Assembly (NCBI GenBank): GCA_033085395.1
Contig: JANQBS010000382.1
Coordinates: 1 to 31,138 of the forward strand
Origin: Xanthoparmelia taractica
Taxonomy: Eukaryota > Ascomycota > Lecanoromycetes > Lecanorales > Parmeliaceae
DNA: 31,138 nt
Direction: 5' to 3'
Shown here: piece by piece, positions 31,063-31,138 of the stretch
How positions within the stretch are numbered: position 1 is the first letter of the stretch
How the letters are laid out: every line of letters begins with the position of its first letter
Program-made: the position numbers and the translations under genes
Notes under the pieces: generated by a model
Told to the model about the DNA's origin: nothing
The model's database searches: none
What the model saw: the letters and a program-made list of their open reading frames with translations, nothing else

Positions 31063-31138
31063 TTAGTGTTCTCATTCATGAAGGCATACACATCGGGACC
31101 AAGCAGTACTGTAGATAGTTGATTGGGCCGTCCCAACG
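31063..31138 (+). mobile_element. Left end of a third copy (E3) of the unknown element, runs off the window
   Basis: It begins TTAGTGTTCTCATTCATGAA and continues collinearly with 7103-7178, with only a few differences and no RIP damage. The base just outside (AG) differs from the other two copies, confirming that TTAGTG is the true element edge. It abuts the 5' leader of the zinc-cluster-like gene. Confidence 0.85.

Overview
The window comes from a filamentous ascomycete (Pezizomycotina). The evidence is short 44-185 nt GT-AG introns (some with GCTAAC-like branch sites), repeat tracts carrying RIP (repeat-induced point mutation), and ascomycete families: a type-B carboxylesterase, a berberine-bridge-type FAD oxidoreductase, an LPGEIRN-type F-box-like protein, a SAT4/Pth11-type membrane-protein fragment and a Zn2Cys6-like protein. 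Dothideomycetes is my guess, not shown by the sequence.

Layout. 1-4625 is extremely AT-rich RIP-ruined DNA in which CpA is nearly gone while CpG survives. It holds the wreck of a hAT transposase (about 590-2340, + strand) and a Ty3/gypsy Pol piece (RT, RNase H, start of integrase; 3061-4625, + strand). A less mutated stretch follows. From about 5320 to 11985 lies a minus-strand carboxylesterase pseudogene whose 5' coding part is split from the rest by a 4.6-kb insertion (7103-11708). The insertion consists of two head-to-tail copies of one element: an internally deleted 399-bp copy and a 4207-bp copy. The longer copy carries one open frame of about 1,236 codons if RIP-type stops are read through. 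I do not recognise this family. A third copy starts at 31063, at the window's right edge.

11709-16186 has sparse genes: a SAT4-like membrane-protein fragment and one intact 492-aa F-box-like protein gene. 16187-19675 is the healthiest part: a six-exon secreted FAD oxidoreductase (533 aa) and, upstream in the same orientation, a 3-hydroxyacyl-CoA-dehydrogenase-family enzyme (336 aa). Their intergenic gap holds a TATA-like sequence and a perfect 8-bp dyad. 20289-20815 is a two-exon gene for a small cysteine-containing secreted protein, which is a candidate effector. About 20816-30480 is gene-poor: a decayed ubiquitin-specific-protease-like gene, weak ORFs, a (TTG)22 microsatellite and a GC-rich island with a 13-bp minisatellite.

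At the right end a minus-strand gene encodes a 136-aa zinc-cluster-like protein. Its start codon appears to be split by an intron, its 5' UTR abuts the third element copy, and a decayed partial duplicate lies just downstream. Overall this is an accessory, transposon-rich compartment in which RIP and element insertion have broken one secreted-enzyme gene and left another secreted-enzyme locus intact.
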